Assembly (NCBI GenBank): GCA_900550965.1 | Contig: URUC01000055.1 | Span: 1-13,328 of the forward strand | Source of the DNA: an uncultured Collinsella sp. | Lineage (GTDB): Bacteria; Actinomycetota; Coriobacteriia; Coriobacteriales; Coriobacteriaceae | Direction: 5' to 3' | Length of the DNA stretch: 13,328 nt | In this document: one piece after another, positions 1 through 8,823 of the stretch | Layout of the letters: every line of letters starts with the position of its first letter | Numbering within the stretch: the stretch's first letter is position 1 | Program-made: the position numbers and the translations under genes | The notes under the pieces: generated by a model | The model's input: the letters and a program-made list of their open reading frames with translations, nothing else | The model's database searches: none | What the model was told of the DNA's origin: nothing

Positions 1-92
1 CCGTTCCAACGCCAAACCGCCGCACCAGCCAAGTGGTGCAGGAGCGAAGCGACTGCAACCGGGATAGAACCCAACTGAGGTCCCGTTGTGCG
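1..92. other. Unassigned left-edge sequence
   Basis: No gene can be supported here. All three plus-strand frames are open from the window edge (first stops at 62-64, 76-78 and about 112-117), so the tail of a plus-strand gene could enter from the left. The pieces are only 20-38 codons and none has a recognisable motif or a decisive codon bias. Two small hairpins are visible: GCACCA/TGGTGC around 22-39 and CCCG/CGGG around 82-94. What lies left of the window would decide which frame, if any, is coding. Confidence 0.3.
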
Positions 93-226
93 GGAGCCCC
101 GGGGAGGGCAAATATATAAGGTCGATCGCGAGTTCCGCACGAGCCGGAGAGCACTTAATGTGCTCTCCGTGCGAGTCAGGACTGTCCGAGCAGGCGACCT
201 TATATATTTGCCCTCCCCGGGGCTCC
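93..226. repeat. 134-bp element with 32-bp perfect inverted repeats
   Basis: Positions 93-124 are the exact reverse complement of 195-226, a 32-bp perfect inverted repeat with a GC-rich outer half (GAGCCCCGGGGAGGGC) and an AT-rich inner half (AAATATATAAGG). The 70-nt interior has its own hairpin: a 10-bp stem 145-154/160-169 with loop TTAAT. No protein is encoded. The element lies 17 bp beyond the stop of the PFL-family gene. It could be a MITE-like or REP-like dispersed element, or a very stable fold at the end of the mRNA. There is no U-tract, so it is not a typical intrinsic terminator. The perfect symmetry is seen directly; dispersal in the genome is inference. Confidence 0.75.
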
Positions 227-243
227 TCGCCCGAACCCCTCAG

Positions 244-1608
244 CTAGTTTTTCAGCGAGTTCAGTGGTGCCGGGAAGCGTCCACCGCGGTGGGCAAGCAC
301 AGTGCCGGCGTTGGGGTTCACCGGCATGATGGGTGCACGGCCGAACAGGCCGCCGTACTCGACGCAGTCGCCCACGCCCTTGCCGATGGCGGGAATCACG
401 CGGACGGCCGTGGTCTTGTTGTTGATGACGCCGATGGCCATCTCGTCGGCGATGATGCCGGCGATGGTCTCGACCGGGGTGTCGCCGGGGATGGCGATCA
501 TGTCCAGGCCGACGGAGCACACGCAGGTCATGGCCTCGAGCTTCTCGAGCGAAAGCGCACCGGCCTCGACGGCGGCGATCATGCCGGCGTCCTCGGACAC
601 GGGGATAAAGGCGCCGGAAAGACCGCCCACGCTGGAGCTGGCCATGACGCCGCCCTTCTTGACGGCATCGTTGAGCATGGCGAGCGCGCAGGTCGTGCCC
701 GGGCCACCGCAGGTGCCCACGCCGATGATCTCGAGGATGCGCGCGACGGAGTCGCCGATGGCAGGCGTGGGAGCCAGCGACAGGTCGACAATGCCCTTCT
801 CGACACCCAGGCGATGTGCGGCCTCGCGGCTCATGAGCTCGCCGGCACGGGTGATCTTAAAGGCGGTCTGCTTAATCTTTTCGGCGACTGCCATCATCGA
901 TGCGGAATCGGGCAGCGTCTCCAGGGCTGCGGCCATAACGCCGGGGCCCGAGACGCCTACGTTGATGACGGCGTCGGCCTCGCCACCGCCGTGGACGGCG
1001 CCCGCCATAAACGGGGAGTCCTCGACCATGTTAGCAAAGCAGACAAACTTGGAAGCGCCGACGGAATCCTCATCTGCCGTAAGCTTCGCGGCATCGATGA
1101 TGGTCTGGGCGGCCATAAGCACGGCGTCCATGTTGATACCGGCGCGCAGGCTGGCGACGTTGACGCTGGAGCAGACGCGGCTCGTGGTGGCGAGCGCCTG
1201 GGGGATGGACTGGATAACGCGGCGGTCGGCATCGCCGATGCCCTTCTGGACGAGCGCGGAGAAGCCGCCCAGGTAATCGATGCCGAGCGTCTCGGCCGCG
1301 CGGTCGAGGGCATGCGCGATGGGGGTGAGGTCCTCATCCTTGCAACACGCGGCGATCTGCGCCACCGGGGTGACGGAAACGCGCTTGTTGACGATGGGGA
1401 TACCGTACTCGCGCTCGAGGTTCTCGGCGGTCTCGACCAGATGCTCAGCCGTGTGCGTCACGTGGTCGTAGATCTTCGTGCACATGCGGTCGAGGTTCTC
1501 GTCACCGCAACCCATGAGCGAAACACCCATGGTGATGGTCCTGATGTCGAGGTTCTGCTCCTCAACCATGCCGCGGGTTTCCGCGATTTCTGCGGGCGTG
1601 ATCGCCAT
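244..1608 (-). CDS. PFL family protein (DUF711/UPF0210), function unknown
   Basis: This 454-aa protein belongs to the DUF711/UPF0210 'PFL family', named for structural resemblance to pyruvate formate-lyase; no enzymatic activity is established. Family hallmarks visible are an N-terminal EEQNLDIRTITMGVSL segment, the glycine-rich SGPGVMAAALE and CGGPGTTCALAML stretches, and a C-terminal NNKTTAVRVIPAIGKGVGD followed by EYGGLFGRAPIMPVN. The length matches the family norm of about 450 residues. The start is set at MAITPAEIAE because AGGAG lies 7 nt upstream of that ATG; the frame is open 19 codons further, but those upstream ATGs have no ribosome site. In many bacteria the gene sits beside a small ACT-domain (UPF0237) gene. 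None is present in this window, and the neighbour upstream is metH, separated by a hairpin. The protein is predicted to be soluble and cytoplasmic. Its third codon positions are GC-rich like its neighbours, so there is no sign of recent transfer. Confidence 0.93.
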   Translation of the reverse strand: MAITPAEIAETRGMVEEQNLDIRTITMGVSLMGCGDENLDRMCTKIYDHVTHTAEHLVETAENLEREYGIPIVNKRVSVTPVAQIAACCKDEDLTPIAHALDRAAETLGIDYLGGFSALVQKGIGDADRRVIQSIPQALATTSRVCSSVNVASLRAGINMDAVLMAAQTIIDAAKLTADEDSVGASKFVCFANMVEDSPFMAGAVHGGGEADAVINVGVSGPGVMAAALETLPDSASMMAVAEKIKQTAFKITRAGELMSREAAHRLGVEKGIVDLSLAPTPAIGDSVARILEIIGVGTCGGPGTTCALAMLNDAVKKGGVMASSSVGGLSGAFIPVSEDAGMIAAVEAGALSLEKLEAMTCVCSVGLDMIAIPGDTPVETIAGIIADEMAIGVINNKTTAVRVIPAIGKGVGDCVEYGGLFGRAPIMPVNPNAGTVLAHRGGRFPAPLNSLKN

Positions 1609-1653
1609 CCTTGCGCTCCTATCTGCTAAAACGAGCATAGTCTTTTCTATTCT

Positions 1654-1693
1654 AACGTGCCGCACATGCCAAGTGGCGCATGCGGCACGTTTT
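1654..1693 (-). terminator. Hairpin between metH and the PFL gene
   Basis: An 11-bp stem (AACGTGCCGCA at 1654-1664 with its complement at 1681-1691) encloses a smaller GCC/GGC stem. It lies 23 bp after the metH stop and about 45 bp before the PFL-gene start, where the operon would be expected to end. On the minus strand the stem is followed only by TTAGAATAG, a weak U-tract; on the plus strand it is followed by TTTT. It may be a weak or bidirectional terminator rather than an efficient one. Confidence 0.5.
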
Positions 1694-1716
1694 GGTGCTC
1701 GGTTGTTTCCGTTGTG

Positions 1717-4266
1717 TTACTGCCCAAAGACCTCTTCGGCGATGCGCGCGCTTTCGGCGGCATCCTTGGCGTAGTAGTCCGCGCCGATCTGCTTGGCGTA
1801 TTCGGGGGTGAGCACGGCGCCGCCTACGATGATCTTGACGCCCGGCACCTCGGCATGAAGCAGCTTGATGGTCTCCTCCATGGCGACGACCGTGGTGGTC
1901 ATAAGCGCCGAGAGGCCGACGAGCTTAATGTCGCGCTCCTTGACGGTCTTGAGCACTTCCTGCGGATCGACGTCGCGGCCCAGATCAAAGACGGTATAGC
2001 CGTAGTTGTCGAGCAGCATCTTGACGATGTTCTTACCGATATCGTGGATGTCGCCCTTGACGGTGGCCACGCAGATCTTACCCTTGTCGGCAATCTCGCC
2101 GGCGGGCATCAGGCGCTTGATGGTGTCGAAGCCCACGCGCGCGGCCTCGGCCGAGGCCATGAGTTGCGGCAAGAAGAACTTGCCCTGGTCAAAGAGGACG
2201 CCCACCTCGTCGAGGGCGGGGATAAAGTGGTTGTTGATAAGGTCCATGGCGTCGTGGTCTGCCAGCAGACGCTCGGTCTCGGCAGCGATCTCGCCTTTGC
2301 GGCCCGAGACGACCATGCGACGGATCGGGTCGTCGTTGCCGTCGGCGCCGGCGGCAGGCGCGGCATCACTCGATGCGGGCTGAGCCGCTGCCGGGTTTGC
2401 GGCGATCTTATACGGATCGGTCCAGCCGGCGTAGCGCTCGATGTATCCGGTCGAGCCCTCGTCCTCAACGCTCAAGACGCGATAGCTGTAGACGGTGTCC
2501 ATAAAGCGCTTGGAGCCCGGGTTCATGATGGGGGCGTCCAGGCCCGCGCCAAAGGCGGCGGCCAAAAAGACCGAGCCCAGCAGCGGGCGAGCGGGCAGGC
2601 CAAAGCTGATATTCGACACGCCAAGCGCGCATTTGACGCCCAGACGCTCCTTGCACAGGGACATGGCGCGCAGAATCTGCTCGGCCTGGCGCTGGTTGGT
2701 CGAGGCGGTCATGACCAGGCAGTCGATGAGGATGCGATCCGGGCCGATGCCGTAGCGGGCGGCCTCGGCCACGATGCGCTCGGCGATGGCGAAGCGGGCC
2801 TCGGCGGTATCGGGGATGCCGCCTTCGTCGAGCGTGAGGCCGACAACGTTGGTGCCGTAGTGGGCGACCAGCGGGAAGATCTCGTCCATGATCTGCTGCT
2901 TGCCGTTGACCGAGTTGATGATGGGCTTGCCGGCGTAGCGGCGCACGGCGGCTTCGACGGCTGCGGGGTCGGTGGAGTCGATCTGCAACGGCAGCAGCGT
3001 GGAACCCTGGAGCTGCTCGGTGGCCTGTTGGATAATCTTGACCTCGTCGATCTCGGGCAGGCCCACGTTGACGTCCAGGATGTCGGCGCCCTGCTCCTGC
3101 TGGCTGATGCCCTGGCTCACCACGTAGTCCAGATCGCCGTCGCGCAGGGCCTGCTGCAGGCGCTTTTTGCCGGTGGGGTTGATGCGCTCGCCGATGACGG
3201 CGATCTTGTGGCCGTCGCAGGGGAGGTCCACGACCGTCTGGGCGCTTGTGACCGACATGCTGGGCTTGCGGTGGCGCGGACTGGGCGCGTGGTTATCGAT
3301 AAGCGTGCGCAGCGCTGCCATGTGCGCCGGCGTGGTGCCGCAGCAGCCGCCCACGACGCTTACGCCGTCCTCAATCATACCGGCGACGGCCACGGCGTAC
3401 TCGGGCGCCTGGATATCAAAGACGGTGTTGCCGTCGTCGTCCACGTGGGGCAGTCCTGCGTTGGCCTGCACCATAACGGGCTTGTCCGTAACGGTGAGCA
3501 TGCGAGCGGCGAGTCCTCGGAGCTCGGCCGGTCCCTGGCTGCAGTTGATGCCCAAAACGTCGGCGCCGATGGCATCGAGCGTGATGGCGGCAACCTCGGG
3601 ACTCGTGCCCAGGAAGGTGCGACCGTCTTCCTCAAAGGTCATGGTGGCAAAGACGGGCAGGTCGGAGTTCTCGCAGCAGGCGAGGACGGCCGCCTTGATC
3701 TCGGCAAGGTCGGTCATGGTCTCGATAATAAAGAGGTCCACGCCCGCATCGACGCCGGCGCGCACTTCCTCGGCAAAGAGGTCGTAGGCCTCGTCGAAGC
3801 TGAGGGTGCCCAGGGGGCGAAGCAGCGCACCGATGGGGCCGATGTCGCCGGCGACGTAATGGGCACCGGCCGCGCGGGCGCAAGAGACCGCGGCGGCAAA
3901 GACATCTGCCACGGTGGCGGCGCCATCGAGCTTGTGCGCGTTGGCGCCAAAGGTGTTGGCGGTGATCACGTCACAGCCTGCCTCGACATATTGACGTTGG
4001 ATATCGGTGATGACCTGGGGCTCCTCAAAGTTGAGCAGCTCGGGCAGGGCGCCCGCCTTCATGCCAGCGGCCTGCAACATGGTGCCCATGCCGCCGTCAA
4101 ACAGCAGGTGCCCGGTGCCCTTGATGGCGGCGCGCAGACGATCGTCCTTAATGCGAAGGTCGTCGATCGTGCGCGTCTTGTACACAGCGCCGTTGCAGCG
4201 CGCAGTATTGACAGGTGCCGCCAGTGCAGTACCGTCAGAATCATGAGTGATAAGCGGAGTAGACAT
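1717..4266 (-). CDS. metH: Cobalamin-dependent methionine synthase lacking the reactivation domain
   Basis: This 849-aa enzyme transfers a methyl group from 5-methyl-THF through cobalamin to homocysteine, making methionine. Domains in order: homocysteine S-methyltransferase barrel (about 50-325), with the zinc ligands in GINCSQGP (Cys242) and GGCCGTTP (Cys308, Cys309); pterin/methyl-THF barrel (about 350-615), with IGERINPTGKK at 358-368 and DVNVGLPE at 398-405; an Ala/Pro linker (about 622-645); B12 cap helices (about 645-720); and the B12-binding Rossmann domain with KGDIHDIGKN (axial His741), LSALMTTT and GGAVLTPE. It stops at 849, so the C-terminal AdoMet-binding reactivation domain of the roughly 1,200-residue E. 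coli type is missing. That domain is encoded just upstream by a separate gene. Thermotoga maritima is a known precedent for this split. The start is supported by AGGAG 8 nt upstream. Of the usual catalytic motifs only the reactivation module is absent, so the enzyme should be active but dependent on its partner. Confidence 0.96.
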   Translation of the reverse strand: MSTPLITHDSDGTALAAPVNTARCNGAVYKTRTIDDLRIKDDRLRAAIKGTGHLLFDGGMGTMLQAAGMKAGALPELLNFEEPQVITDIQRQYVEAGCDVITANTFGANAHKLDGAATVADVFAAAVSCARAAGAHYVAGDIGPIGALLRPLGTLSFDEAYDLFAEEVRAGVDAGVDLFIIETMTDLAEIKAAVLACCENSDLPVFATMTFEEDGRTFLGTSPEVAAITLDAIGADVLGINCSQGPAELRGLAARMLTVTDKPVMVQANAGLPHVDDDGNTVFDIQAPEYAVAVAGMIEDGVSVVGGCCGTTPAHMAALRTLIDNHAPSPRHRKPSMSVTSAQTVVDLPCDGHKIAVIGERINPTGKKRLQQALRDGDLDYVVSQGISQQEQGADILDVNVGLPEIDEVKIIQQATEQLQGSTLLPLQIDSTDPAAVEAAVRRYAGKPIINSVNGKQQIMDEIFPLVAHYGTNVVGLTLDEGGIPDTAEARFAIAERIVAEAARYGIGPDRILIDCLVMTASTNQRQAEQILRAMSLCKERLGVKCALGVSNISFGLPARPLLGSVFLAAAFGAGLDAPIMNPGSKRFMDTVYSYRVLSVEDEGSTGYIERYAGWTDPYKIAANPAAAQPASSDAAPAAGADGNDDPIRRMVVSGRKGEIAAETERLLADHDAMDLINNHFIPALDEVGVLFDQGKFFLPQLMASAEAARVGFDTIKRLMPAGEIADKGKICVATVKGDIHDIGKNIVKMLLDNYGYTVFDLGRDVDPQEVLKTVKERDIKLVGLSALMTTTVVAMEETIKLLHAEVPGVKIIVGGAVLTPEYAKQIGADYYAKDAAESARIAEEVFGQ

Positions 4267-4275
4267 CGATGGCTC

Positions 4276-5064
4276 CTAATGGCTGGAATAGCAGGTGGTG
4301 TGGGCGGCGTGGAAGCGGCAGTGCTCACGCATGCGGCAGATATTGCAGGTGGGGCGGCTCTGGGCGTCGTGGACCTCGCCGTCAAACAGACCGATCACCG
4401 CGGTCACGCTCTTGGTGGGCATGAGCAGGCTGGTGGGGGTAACGGTAAGCCCGATGAGCCGTGTGGCGTTGAGCGCAGCCACGATTGAGCGCTGGGCCGA
4501 GAGCGGGCAGTCGCCATAGCCGGGACTAAAGCGCCAGTTACCGGCGAGCCCGTGTGCAGCGGCCGCAGCCTTGACCTGCTGGTCCATCTGCTCGACGGCG
4601 GCTTCTACATAGGCAGAGCATGCGGCGTCGAGCACGGCTCCCTCCAGGGGCTGCTGGGCTCCCGTGGTACGCAGGCGGCGCTCGGCGTCCATGCCGAGGG
4701 TGCATGCCATGAGCGCGGCAAAGCGGGCGTCTTTGAGATGTCGATAGATGTCGCGACCGCGCAGCTCAACGTTGGTGCCAACCAGACGGATGCAAGGCTC
4801 TCCCTGCTCGTCCACGCCCGTGGCATCGACGGTAAACACGCGCCGCACGCCGCGGGGCTCAATGTCCAGCTCAAGGCGCTCGACCACAAGCTCAATACGT
4901 CGTGACAGCTCGGGCTCAATCTGCTGGCCGCCGTAACCCAGATACCGCAGCATCTCGGCACGGTCGACACGGGGATGGTGCGCAGCATCGACACGGTAAA
5001 GCGCCGGCGACGCAAGGTCGGCCGGCACTTCGACAGCGGTTGTATCGATGTGCGGTTTTTCCAT
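4276..5064 (-). CDS. Stand-alone MetH reactivation-domain protein
   Basis: This 262-aa protein matches the vitamin B12-dependent methionine synthase activation domain, which binds AdoMet and helps return oxidised cob(II)alamin to methylcobalamin. The signature is RFSPGYGDCPLSAQ, followed by NATRLIGLTVTPTSLLMPTKSVTAVIGL cut across two segments, corresponding to the AdoMet-binding R-x-SPGYGD and P-x-KSV-x-A-x-IGL motifs of MetH. The C-terminus carries a cysteine cluster, CNICRMREHC then a later Cys, typical of stand-alone versions; whether it binds metal is unknown. The ATG at 5064 overlaps the metF stop as TAATG, suggesting translational coupling. The frame is open further upstream inside metF, but that would be an overlap of about 100 codons and is not credible. 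Its stop is 9 bp before metH. It presumably works in trans on the shortened MetH encoded next. Confidence 0.92.
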   Translation of the reverse strand: MEKPHIDTTAVEVPADLASPALYRVDAAHHPRVDRAEMLRYLGYGGQQIEPELSRRIELVVERLELDIEPRGVRRVFTVDATGVDEQGEPCIRLVGTNVELRGRDIYRHLKDARFAALMACTLGMDAERRLRTTGAQQPLEGAVLDAACSAYVEAAVEQMDQQVKAAAAAHGLAGNWRFSPGYGDCPLSAQRSIVAALNATRLIGLTVTPTSLLMPTKSVTAVIGLFDGEVHDAQSRPTCNICRMREHCRFHAAHTTCYSSH

Positions 5065-5936
5065 TACCCCAGGCGCTCCATAATGGTCGCGGCGATCGCA
5101 GGACGATTCATAGTGTACAGGTGCAGACCGGCGGCACCGTGCTCCTTGAGGTCGCAAAGCTGACGGGCGGCATAATCTACACCGGCTGCCTGCAGGCTCT
5201 CGGGGTCGTTCTCGTACTTGGCGAGAATCTTGATGACGGGGGAGGGCAGTGACGCGCCGCAGATAAAGACCATGCGGCTGATCTGCGACTTGCCCATAAA
5301 CGGCATGATGCCCGCGGTAATGGGCACGGTGATGCCGGCCTTGTCGGCAAGCTCGCGAAAACGATAGAAGCACTCGTTATCAAAAAAGAGCTGCGTCACA
5401 AAGAAGCTCGCGCCGGCGTCCTGTTTTTGCTTGAGGTGTTCGACCGAGAGGTTGAGATCCTCGCAGGCAATGTGGCCCTCGGGGTAGGCTGCGGCACCCA
5501 CGCAAAAGCCGGCGTCGACGAGCTCGGGGATGAGGTCGCGGGCGTAGGCGTAGTCGGAGGCGGGCTTGTCGTCCTCGGTCGCGCCGGCAGGGAGATCGCC
5601 ACGCAGGGCCAGGATGTTTTCCACGCCGGCGGTGCGGTACTCATCGATCTTGGCGGCGATATCGGCGTGGGTACGGCCCACACAGGTGAGGTGCGCCACC
5701 GAGGGCGTATCGAATTCGCTCGTAATCATATGCGCGATGGGGGCGGTGGTGGCGCCGTTGCCCGAGCCGCCAGCCGAGCAGGTGACCGAGACAAAGCTCG
5801 GCGAAAGCTTGCACAGATTGCCTGACACTTCGCGAGCCGTGTTGAGGGTAAGCTCGCCCTTGGGCGGGAACATCTCAAACGAAACGGGTGCAGTGCCCTG
5901 GGAAGCTGCCTGCTTAAAAACCTCGTCGACGCGCAT
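5064..5936 (-). CDS. metF: 5,10-methylenetetrahydrofolate reductase
   Basis: This 290-aa FAD-dependent TIM-barrel enzyme reduces 5,10-methylene-THF to 5-methyl-THF, the methyl donor used by the MetH encoded two genes downstream. Family motifs are SFEMFPPKG near the N-terminus (its Glu matches the catalytic Glu of E. coli MetF), SVTCSAGGSG, LALRGDLP (FAD-site region), AAYPEGH, FFVTQLFFD and AGIMPF. The length matches bacterial MetF, with no C-terminal regulatory domain. The start at MRVDEVFKQA is preceded by AAGGAG about 8 nt upstream; earlier in-frame ATGs lack such a site. It is first in the operon, and its stop overlaps the next start. No SAM-I or cobalamin riboswitch motif was recognised in the leader. 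Confidence 0.96.
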   Translation of the reverse strand: MRVDEVFKQAASQGTAPVSFEMFPPKGELTLNTAREVSGNLCKLSPSFVSVTCSAGGSGNGATTAPIAHMITSEFDTPSVAHLTCVGRTHADIAAKIDEYRTAGVENILALRGDLPAGATEDDKPASDYAYARDLIPELVDAGFCVGAAAYPEGHIACEDLNLSVEHLKQKQDAGASFFVTQLFFDNECFYRFRELADKAGITVPITAGIMPFMGKSQISRMVFICGASLPSPVIKILAKYENDPESLQAAGVDYAARQLCDLKEHGAAGLHLYTMNRPAIAATIMERLG

Positions 5937-6099
5937 ATCGTGCTCCTTTAGATACGTAATAGTGTGATGTGTTGTAAGGATTCTACAGCACCACTGTGTC
6001 ACGGTGGAGTTTCACTCGCTATTTGAGGATACTAATCAAAGATGCCTTGCTATCGGCTTTATCTATAACAGAGCGGCTAATCTAGGCACGGACTATAAA

Positions 6100-6152
6100 G
6101 ACTGGTATCTGATGCGAAATACCAGTCAATTTAGCCCCGTCCTAAATTGACT
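6100..6152. promoter_or_regulatory. Two overlapping inverted repeats, possible operator or RNA switch
   Basis: The first repeat pairs GACTGGTAT (6100-6108) with ATACCAGTC (6119-6127), 9 bp perfect with a 10-nt loop. The second pairs AGTCAATTTAG (6124-6134) with CTAAATTGACT (6142-6152), 11 bp perfect with a 7-nt loop. They share AGTC at 6124-6127, so as RNA the two stems exclude each other in part; as DNA they could be adjacent operators. Their location between metF and glnN fits a role in control of one or both. The regulator or ligand is unknown. Confidence 0.55.
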
Positions 6153-6245
6153 AACCTTAATCCATGCGGGGAGGTCTGCAATTTATACAGTTCATTGGCT
6201 GTTAAGGGTGGCAATACTGCCGCGATGCGGTAACCTCATTGATTG

Positions 6246-6283
6246 GTTTCGCGACAGCAACACAACGGTAATGTCGCGGAAAC
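6246..6283 (+). promoter_or_regulatory. Leader hairpin upstream of glnN
   Basis: GTTTCGCGAC (6246-6255) pairs with GTCGC plus GAAAC (6273-6283), a 10-bp stem with one bulged G and a 17-nt loop. It lies 80 nt before the glnN start. Just upstream, CCGC/GCGG (6220-6230) and GTTA/TAAC (6201-6204/6231-6234) can also pair. It could be part of a structured leader or a protein-binding site. It matches no riboswitch consensus that I recognise. Confidence 0.45.
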
Positions 6284-6322
6284 ACGGCGAGCCTAAGCTA
6301 TGACTCGTTCGTTAGTAATCAA

Positions 6323-6341
6323 CACCGCTTCTCACGCGGTG
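6323..6341 (+). promoter_or_regulatory. Small hairpin just before the glnN ribosome site
   Basis: CACCGC (6323-6328) pairs with GCGGTG (6336-6341) around a 7-nt loop, ending 9 nt before the AAGGGAG ribosome-binding sequence (6350-6356). It might influence ribosome access or be the last element of the structured leader. There is no U-tract, so it is not a terminator. Confidence 0.4.
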
Positions 6342-6362
6342 CCGATACGAAGGGAGTTCCGT

Positions 6363-8450
<2,088 letters not shown>

Positions 8451-8479
8451 AGCGTAACTGACATATCGTCACGGTATTG

Positions 8480-8518
8480 AGCCGGGGTCCGCATCGCGCG
8501 GGGCCCGGCTATTTGTTT
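8480..8518 (+). terminator. Rho-independent terminator of glnN
   Basis: A 7-bp stem AGCCGGG (8480-8486) with CCCGGCT (8504-8510), extended inward by TCC/GGG past one G-G mismatch, is followed by ATTTGTTT (8511-8518). It starts 30 bp after the glnN stop, the expected place for an intrinsic terminator. Confidence 0.8.
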
Positions 8519-8566
8519 GCGAAGGACGCTTTGGATCCCGCTTTGCAACTGATTCGCCCACGCAAT

Positions 8567-8801
8567 AAGGGGTCGTGGGCAAAAAACGTCAAATATGAGT
8601 ACTGTCACAAGCCCTGTAGCATTATCTTTTTGCAAAATATGCAGTGTTACGCAACATATGTCCAAGTACTTAGCTGATAAATGCCTGCAATTCCTCCGCC
8701 GTAGGACGCCTTGTGTCCAAATCGCCTTCTGATGGCATGAAATCGCTGTTACTAAATTGGTAACAGTACTCATATTTGCTATTTTTTGTCCACGGGCCCT
8801 T
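8567..8801. repeat. 235-bp element with 42-nt imperfect terminal inverted repeats
   Basis: Positions 8567-8608 match the reverse complement of 8760-8801 at 35 of 42 positions, including a perfect 16-bp core CAAATATGAGTACTGT (8590-8605 and 8763-8778). The 151-bp interior has no credible gene. The arms differ by scattered substitutions rather than being identical, so this is either an old MITE-like insertion or two separately maintained copies of one binding motif in opposite orientation. No clear target-site duplication is seen. A short minus-strand frame (8738-8670, 22 codons, ending TAEELQAFIS) lies inside and has no ribosome site. Confidence 0.7.
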
Positions 8802-8823
8802 GGATGACAGTGTGATTTTATGC

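Larger units (their letters stand above)
5937..6362. other. Divergent intergenic region between metF and glnN
   Basis: This 426-bp non-coding region is markedly more AT-rich than the genes, and both promoters should be here. Clear sigma70 -35/-10 pairs could not be assigned on either strand. It contains the two overlapping inverted repeats at 6100-6152 and the glnN-proximal hairpins at 6246-6283 and 6323-6341, listed separately. No open frame here has both a ribosome site and a recognisable product. Confidence 0.7.

Noticed and set aside
40..95. T-box leader on the plus strand
   Set aside because: The order GGGATAGAACCC, then GAGGTCCC and CGGGA recalls a T-box antiterminator, but the invariant TGGN bulge is absent, there is no recognisable stem I, and no plus-strand gene follows.
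88..1629. Long plus-strand frame opposite the PFL gene
   Set aside because: It is antisense to a clear family member, its protein is rich in Asp, Gly, His and Ala as expected from the reverse complement of GC-rich code, and it runs through the inverted repeat.
1657..4488. 943-codon plus-strand frame opposite metH
   Set aside because: It mirrors metH and part of the reactivation gene. Its composition (Gly, Asp, His, Val, Ala) is typical of an antisense shadow, and metH has all its motifs on the other strand.
6124..6152. Divergent TTGACT -35 elements in the inverted repeat
   Set aside because: TTGACT occurs outward on both strands, but neither has a convincing -10 element 16-18 bp away, so I kept the repeat as regulatory without assigning promoters.
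5937..6180. SAM-I or cobalamin riboswitch in the metF leader
   Set aside because: These would be natural for a B12-dependent methionine operon, but I found neither the SAM-I core nor a B12-box-like sequence on the minus strand.
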